A stretch of 64,000 nucleotides of DNA from Ephydatia muelleri (taxonomy: Eukaryota > Porifera > Demospongiae > Spongillida > Spongillidae). The translations under genes and the position numbers were made by a program. Shown here one piece after another: positions 26,001 to 35,000 of this stretch; positions within the stretch are counted from its first letter, which is position 1; every line of letters starts with the position of its first letter. Location of the stretch: NCBI GenBank assembly GCA_013339895.1, contig JABACO010000003.1, positions 1,973,860-2,037,859 of the forward strand, read 5' to 3'. The notes under the pieces are model-generated. The model searched no databases. It had not been told where the DNA came from and was given only the letters and a program-made list of their open reading frames with translations.

Positions 26001-29000
26001 CTATTGGATAGGGGAGCAGAGGTCAACATGCAGAATAAGGTGATTGGTGTCATTATACACTGTGTACATGCAATGCAGCATGTACCCAGAGTTCCCCCCA
26101 TTAGTGGAGGATGTACATGCGTGTATTAATTGATTTTCTTCCGTCATTGAAAACTAGCTTGAAACCTACCGCCAAAAATTAAAATTGCAATTATTGACAG
26201 TGTGCAGTTTGTTCTGTTATTGAAGTGTGTGGTGACTCTTAGTGTTCTTCTATCCTCTGGACAGTGTATTCATAGAGTGATGAGGCTTGTTGTACGCAGA
26301 GGGGTGGGATGATATGAGATTTTTATGACATCATAGGGTATGAGAGCACTGTACGTTCCTCACAAGTGTCTGTGTGTGTGTCTCACAGTGGAGACTTTGC
26401 CTCTTTTTAGTGTTAGCGAAATATGTTTTTTACGCACAAATATAGAACGATGGTAGTGTGTTATTGTACTGTATCTGACATTGGTGGTACCCCCTTCATG
26501 ATATGCACTTATCATTACAGGATGGACAGACCGCACTGATGAAGGCTTTAGAGGCAGGGCAGGTGGAGTGTGTGAAGGTGCTATTGGATAGGGGAGCAGA
26601 GGTCAACATGCAGGATAAGGTGATTGGTGTCATTATACACTGTGTACATGCAATGCAGCATGTACCCAGAGTTCCCCCCATTAGTGGAGGATGTACATGC
26701 GTGTATTAATTGATTTTGTTCCGTCATTGAAAACTAGCTTGAAACCTACCGCCAAAAATTAAAATTGCATGTATTGACAGTGTGCAGTTTGTTATGTTAT
26801 TGAAGTGTGTGGTGACTCTTAGTGTTCTTCTATCCTCTGGACAGTGTATTCATAGAGTGATGAGGCTTGTTGTACGCAGAGGGGTGGGATGATATGAGAG
26901 GTTTATGACATCATAGGGTATGAGAGCACTGTATGTTCCTCACAGTGTCTGTGTGTGTGTCTCATAGTGGAGACTTTGCCTATTTTTAGTGTTAGCGAAA
27001 TGTGTTCTTTACGCACAGAAGTAGAACGAAGGTAGTGTGGTATTGTGACATTGGTGGTACCCCCATGATGATATGCACTTATCATTACAGGATGGACAGA
27101 CCGCACTGATGAAGGCTTTAGAGGCAGGGCAGGTGGAGTGTGTGAAGGTGCTATTGGATAGGGGTGCAGAGGTCAACTTGCAGGATAAGGTGATTGGTGT
27201 CATTATACACTGTGTACATGCAATGCAGCATGTACCCAGAGTTCCCCCCATTAGTGGAGGATGTACATGCGTGTATTAATTGATTTTGTTCCGTCATTGA
27301 AAAATAGCTTGAAACCTACCGCCAAAAATTAAAATTGCAATTATAGACAGTGTGCAGTTTGTTCTGTTATTGAAGTGTGTGGTGACTCTTAGTGTTCTTC
27401 TATCCTCTGGACAGTGTATTCATAGAGTGATGAGGCTTGTTGTACGCAGAGGGGTGGGATGATATGAGAGGTTTATGACATCATAGGGTATGAGAGCACT
27501 GTATGTTCCTCACAGTGTCTGTGTGTGTGCCTCATAGTGGAGACTTTGCCTATTTTTAGTGTTAGCGAAATGTGTTCTTTACGCACAGAAGTAGAACAAA
27601 GGTAGTGTGTTATTGTACTGTATCTGACATTGGTGGTACCCCCATGATGATATGCACTTATCATTGCAGGATGGACAGACCGCACTGATGAAGGCTTTAG
27701 AGGCAGGGCAGGTGGAGTGTGTGAAGGTGCTATTGGATAGGGGTGCAGAGGTCAACATGCAGGATAAGGTGATTGGTGTCATTATACACTGTGTACATGC
27801 AATGCAGAATGTACCCAGAGTTCCCCTTATTACTGGAGGATGTACATGTGTGTATTAATTAATTTTTTTCCGTCATTGAAAACTAGCTTGAAACCTACCG
27901 CCAAAAATTAAAATTGCAATTATAGACAGTGTGCAGTTTGTTCTGTTATTGAAGTGTGTGGTGACTCTTAGTGTTCTTCTATCCTCTGGACAGTGTATTC
28001 ATAGAGTGATGAGGCTTATTGTACGCAGAGAGGTGGGATGATATGAGAGGTTTATGACATCATAGGGTATGAGAGCACTGTATGTTCCACACAGTGTCTG
28101 TGTGTGTATCTCATAGTGGAGACTTTGCCTCTTTTTAGTGTTAGCGAAATGTGTTCTTTACGCACAGAAGTAGAACGATGGTAGTGTGGTATTGTACTGT
28201 ATCTGACATTAATGGTACCCCCTTCATGATATGCACTTATCATTACAGAATGTACAGACCGCACTGATGAAGGCTTCAGAGGCAGGGCAGGTGGAGTGTG
28301 TGAAGGTGCTGTTGGATAGGGGTGCAGAGGTCAACATGCAGGATAAGGTGATTGGTACACTGTGTACATGCAATGCAGCATGTACCCAGAGTTCCCCCCA
28401 TTAGTGGAGAATGTACATGCGTGTATTAATTGATTTTCTTCCGTCATTGAAAACTAGCTTGAAACCTACCGCCAAAAATTAAAATTGCAATTATTGACAG
28501 TGTGCAGTTTGTTCTGTTATTGAAGTGTGTGGTGACTCTTAGTGTTCTTCTATCCTCTGGACAGTGTATTCATAGAGTGATGAGGCTTGTTGTACGCAGA
28601 GGGGTGGGATGATATGAGAGGTTTATGACATCATAGGGTATGAGAGCACTGTATGTTCCTCATAGTGTCTGTGTGTGTGTCTCATAGTGGAGACTTTGCC
28701 TCTTTTTAGTGTTAGGGAAATGTGTTCTTTACGCACAGAAGTAGAACGATGGTAGTGTGGTATTGTACTGTATCTGACATTGGTGGTACCCCCTTCATGA
28801 TATGAACTTATCATTACAGGATGGACAGACCGCACTGATGAAGGCTTCAGAGGCAGGGCAGGTGGAGTGTGTGAAGGTGCTATTGGATAGGGGTGCAGAG
28901 GTCAACATGCAGGATAAGGTGATTGGTGTCATTATACACTGTGTACATGCAATGCAGCATGTACCCAGAGTTCCCCCCATTAGTGGAGGATGTACATGCG

Positions 29001-32000
29001 TGTATTAATTGATTTTGTTCTGTCATTGAAAAATAGCTCGAAACTTATTGCCAAAAATTAAATTGCAATTATTGACAGTGTGTAGTTTGTTCTGTTGTTG
29101 AAGTGTGTGGTGACTCTTAGTGTTCTTCTATCCTCTGGACAGTGTATTCATAGACTGATGAGGCTTGTTGTACGCAGAGGGGTGGGATGATATGAGAGTT
29201 TATGACATCATGGTGTATGAGATAGCACTGTATGTTTCTCAGAATAGAGATTTTGCCTCTTTTTAGTTTTAGCGAAATGTGTTGTTGAACTATAGGTGGC
29301 ATTGGTCCCTGTGTACTGTTCACTTTATGTACAATGAGTAGTGTGTTATTGTACTATATCTGACATTGGTGGTACCCCCTTCATGATATGCACTTATCTT
29401 ACAGTGGGGAAAGACTACACTGATGATAGCTTATGACCGTGGGCACATAGAATGTGCGAAGATGCTAGTGGATAAGGGTGCACAGGTCAATATTCAGGAC
29501 ACGGTGAGTTTGAGTGGTGTCATTATACACTGTGTACAATGCAATGCAGCATGCATGCCTAGTCCCCAGTTGTGAATGATGACATGTGTGCAGGAACCCT
29601 GCTTAGTGGATGGATGCCATGTTATTTCATTTTCAAGATCAGTAACAATCATGATAGAAATGTGGAACCATTGCGTACTACTTCATAGATTTATCCCCAT
29701 TGCAATACCGAATGGGTACATGTAAGCAGGACCTTCACTGGCTGTGTTAGGACGTCATGACAATGTCATTGCTAACTGCAGTGTATATACACTATGATGT
29801 ATACAAAACCACTGTGCATGTATTGAGGATATCATAAGCACTCTCCAAAACTCCTGGAACTCCACCCAAGACTCTATGGTCATAGGGGAGCACCCCATCC
29901 ATACCCATCCCAGGTTCCTCTTCCCTAAATCCTATATCCTTCACTGGATGTGAGTGTTGAAATTGTGTAGTTGTGTACTCTTTATCACTCTGTGCACAGT
30001 AGTACAAGAATTGGTAGTGTGTTTATGTACTGTATCTGACATTGGTGGTATCTCCATTATGATATGCACTTATCATTACAGTGGGGACGGACCGCATTGA
30101 TGAAGGCTTCAGTGGCAGGGCAGGTGGAGCGTGTGAAGTTGCTATTGAATGCTGGTGCACAGGTCAATGTTCAGAACGAGGTGAGTGCAGTGTTATTTAA
30201 CTAAACTACAAGTAATGAATGTATACTTGGGGAGATGCACACATGCTTTACAACTGATTCTCAAGAGGATAAATTCAAACAACTTAATCACATGTAGCTA
30301 TAATCACCAATCTTATTTTAATACACGTACCTTTCAAGTGGTCATTAGTTACATATGTGTACTGGAGTACTAGCTGAAAGACATTAATTTTCACGTCTTG
30401 GTTGCACTTTAACATTACAGAAGTCCACTATTTCCAAACCCTGCAGTGTAGCAACAATTCGATACTCAAAGTTATTTTTCTTTGTTTTGCGCTTCAATTG
30501 TGGTCTTAAAGGCAATTTTTTGAATTTTAGACTTTATGTTGGATTCTTTCATGGTATGTGTATGGCTATAAATACAACACAAATCTTTTGTTGATTAATG
30601 TTTTGTCCTTTGGTACTCTCAATCACTCTGTGTACAGTAGTAGAATGATGGGTACAAGTACCAACACCACACATTCATAGAAAGTCTTCTTCTTTTAAAC
30701 GCTTGTACTTTATATTTGTTACCTATTGATAATATGTATATGGCTATAAATAGAACACATGACCTTAGTATGAATTTGTCCTTTGTTACACTTGATGTAC
30801 AGTAGTACACCGATGGGTAGTATGTTTATGTACTGTATCTGACATTGGTGGTACTCCCATGATGATATGCACTTATCATTACAGTGGGGAAGGACCGCAC
30901 TGATGAAAGCTTCAGAGGCAGGGCAGGTGGAGGGTGTGAAGGTGCTATTGGACAGGGGTGCAGAGGTCAGCATGCAGGACAAGGTGAATTAAACCCACTT
31001 CTAATGTGCAAAATAAAAAATGCCACCGATTGAATCACGTGATTAAAATGCTCCCCCCCCATCTTTTAATAACACACATACCATTCAATGGTCATTACAT
31101 GTGTGTACTGGAATACTAGCTGAAAAACTTTCAATTTCTGCACCTTGATTGCTCTTCTAACGAGACTCCAGAACCTTATAGATAGCTTGAGCTTCAGAAA
31201 ACCCCACAGCTGTTGAATAGGTGTCTCCTCCCACATTCATTATTACCTCAATCTAGACCCACTACCAACCCCCTCCTACCACCCCTCCTACCACCTATAT
31301 TATGTGGATGCACATCCAGTGCATGGCAATGTATGGGTACAAAATAGAGTTGTATGGTTGTCTGGGGATGAGGCACTGCACACCAGCGATACCTTATTGA
31401 CAGTGTGTAGTTTGTTCTGTTGTTGAAGTGTGTGGTGACTCTTAGTGTTCTTCAATTCTCTGGACAGTGTATTCATAGAGTGAGGAGGCTTGTTGTATGC
31501 GGAGGGGTGGGATGATGTGAGAGGTTTATGACATCATAGGGTATGAGAGCACTGTATGTTCCTCACTGTGTCTGTGTGTGTGTCTCACAGTGGAGACTTT
31601 GACTCTTTTTAGTGTTAGCGAAATGTGTTCTTTACACACAGAAGTAGAACGATGGTAGTGTGTATATTGTGCTGTATCTGACATTGGTGGTACTCCCATG
31701 ATGATATGCACTTATCATTACAGGATGGATGGACCGCACTGATGATAGCTTCAACGGCAGGGCAGGTGGAGTGTGTGAAGGTGCTATTGGATAGGGGTGC
31801 AGAGGTCAACATGCAGGATGAGGTGATTGGTGTCATTATACACTGTGTACATGCAATGCAGCATGTACCCAGAGTTCCCCCCATTAGTGGAGGATGTACA
31901 TGCGTGTATTAATTGATTTTCTTCCGTCATTGAAAACTAGCTTGAAACTTACCGCCAAAAATTAAAATTGCAATTATTGATAGTGTGTAGTTTGTTCTGT

Positions 32001-35000
32001 TGTTGAAGTGTGTGGTGACTCTTAGTGTTCTTCTATCCTCTGGACAGTGTATTCATAGAGTGATGAGGCTTGTTGTACGTAGATGGGTGGGATGTGTTGG
32101 TCCTTGTGTACTGTTCGCTTTATGTACAATGAATAGTATTTTATTGTACTGTATCTGACATTGGTGGTACCCCCTTCATGATATGCACTTATCTTTACAG
32201 TGGGGAAAGACAACATTGATGATCGCTTATGACCGTGGACACATAGAATGTGCGAAGATGCTAGTGGATAAGGGTGCACAGGTCAATATTCAGGACACGG
32301 TGAGTTTGAGTGGTGTCATTATACACTGTGTACAATGCAATGCAGCATGCATGCCTAGTCCCCAGTTGTGAATGATGACATGTGTGCAGGAACCCTGCTT
32401 AGTGGATGGATGCCATGTTATTTCATTTTCACGATCAGTAACAATCATGATTGAAATGTGGAACCATTGCGTCCTACTTCATAGATGTAATACCGAATGG
32501 GTACATGTAAGCATGACCTTCACTGGCTGTGGTGGGACGGCATGACAATGTCATTGCTAACTGCTTTGTATACAGTAGCAGTCAAATAAAACATCACACA
32601 TCGTCTTAGTGCTACAATCTGGTGACGATGCATAACGATCTAAAAAGACAATCCAAAACTATTGAAGAAACGAAACCTACATGTATATAATAATAATAAT
32701 AATGAGGCAAGTAATGGCATACAAATGCTCTTATAAACTGCCTATCTATATGGGAAAAGTTTACAAAGGTTGTAAAGGTCATGTTTAGATAATAATAATT
32801 TGAAGACTTTAACATCTTTGGCTGTAACAATGTGCTGAGGTAGTGAATTCCACATATGAATTACTCTGTTGCTGAAGAAATGGTACCTGCATGAATGATG
32901 GGGTATACACTTGTGCTGGATTTTACATGAGTGACCACGTGTAGTAGAAAGCAGGGGAGTATTTAAAAAGTCATCACGTTTGAGGTCAACAGTCTGATAC
33001 ACAATCTTGTAACACAAGACTAAGTCAGAAAATATTCTGCGATATTCAAGTGATTGGAGGCCAAGGTTATAAAGCCTATCAGAATAACTAATTTCTGAAA
33101 TACCAGTACGTTTACATATAGTCCTAGTGAAGAAACGTTGAACACGCTCAATACACTTTATATCAGAGATTAACCAAGGACTCCATATAGGTGAGTTATA
33201 TTCTAGTATAGGCCTTACATAGATCTTATAGGCCAGAACCAAGAGATGAGGATCATTAGAAATAAATCCCTTTAGTAACACTGAACAACGACCAAAAGCC
33301 TTTGCAGCAACATAAGAACAATGAACATGAGGTTTAAGATCAGAGCTGAGATGGACACCAAGATCACAAATTGAAGTGTTAACTAGCGGGTGGGACTTAG
33401 TCTTAGTCTTTGCATCGTGCACTTGCATAATACAGACAGTACACGCTCTTAGAAAAGTAGGACCTGTACATGTACCTTGGCTTAGGATTTGGAGGCCTCT
33501 CCGATTTTCCGGCAGCAAAATCATCTATGGCTCTCCATTTGGACACTACGCTCATCAGGTAAAAATACGTCTTCAAAATCATCACCATGGCCCACTCCAG
33601 CCGCTTCTATTTAGTAACTTCGCATATGTGCTGGCAGTATGCACTACCGCGAAATGTCCATCCAAGAGATCTCCTGCAGCGAAGAACAGTGCGAAGACTT
33701 ATCTTATAACCACATGACTGTAACAGCCGGTGGAGTTAGTGCACAGTTGTTTCGTCGTCGATATGCATCTGCCGCACTAATAAGGCCTTAATTTCTGCAG
33801 TCACCTTGGACAAAAGCCCTGAGCCCGGCTTTGTAGCGATGCTGTGGGTTTCCACGTCTTCATTAAATATTAATATGTTTTCGCGATACACCATAGATTT
33901 TCGGCCTGCAGTAGGTTACATATTATAGGAGCTTTGTAGCTTTTGCGAGCAAGAAATAAGATGCGAAGCTTCAAATAGTCGCTATACACCATCATTATCA
34001 ACTGAAGCACATGGGCCGACAATACTAACCTAAAACGATGTGCTAATTAGTCAGCGTTTAAATGACAGAACCTACAAACGAAGCCATATATTCGTCGCAC
34101 GGTCGTACCACTAAGATGATGTGTGATGTTTGATTTGACCGGTACTATATACACACTAAACCACTGTGCATGTATTGAGGATATCATAAGCACTCTCCAA
34201 AATTCCTGGAACTCCACCCAAGACCCTATTGTCATAGGGGATCACCCCACCCACACCCATCCCAGGTCCCTCTTTCCTAAATCCTGTATCCTTCACTGAT
34301 GTGAGTGTTGAAGTTGTGTAGTTGTGTACTCTTTATCACTCTGTGCACAGTAGTACAACAATTGGTAGTGTGTTTATGTACTGTATCTGGCATTTGTGGT
34401 ACTCCCATGATGATATGCACTTATCATTACAGTGGGGATGGACCGCACTGGTGTGGGATTCAAAGGCAGGGCAGGTGGAGCGTGTGAAGTTGCTATTGAA
34501 TGCTGGTGTACAGGTCAATGTTCAGAACGAGGTGAGTGCAGTGTTTTTTAATTAAACTACAAGTAATGAATGTATACTTGGAGAGATGCACACAAGCTTT
34601 AAAACCGATTTGCAAAAGGATAAATTCAAACAACTTAATCACATGTAGCTAATCACATATTATTTTAATACACGTATCTTTCAAGTGGTCATTAGTTACA
34701 TATGCATATGTGTACTGGAATACTACGTGAAAGACGTTTATGTTTACGCCTTGGTTGCACTTAAACATTACACAAGTCCACCATTTCCAAACCCTGCATT
34801 GTAGCAACAATTCCATACTCAAAGTTATTATTCTTTGTTTTGTGCTTCAATTGTGGTCTTAAAGGCAACTTTTACAATTTTAGACTTTATGTTGGATTCC
34901 TTTCATGGTATGTGTATGGCTATAAATACATGTAGAACACAAATCTTTTATTGATTAATGTTTTGTCCTTTGGTACTCTCAATCACTCTGCGTACAGTTG

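Larger units (their letters stand above)
25020..29090 (+). repeat. seven tandem ~579-bp class A units
   Basis: Exon starts are spaced 579, 580, 570, 579, 579 and 571 bp apart. Units 1 and 2 look identical over their whole length. The short spacings come from small intron deletions. This is the youngest-looking expansion in the window. Confidence 0.92.

Noticed and set aside
25020-29090. Regularly spaced direct repeats, considered as CRISPR-like or as centromeric satellite
   Set aside because: The units are about 579 bp and carry coding exons with splice sites. CRISPR repeats are 20-50 bp and prokaryotic.
8469-31884. Many similar minus-strand ORFs opposite the ankyrin exons (containing LTSAPLSNSTFTHSTCPASE)
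   Set aside because: They are antisense shadows of the exons. Their conservation follows from duplication of the sense exon, and they run through splice sites.
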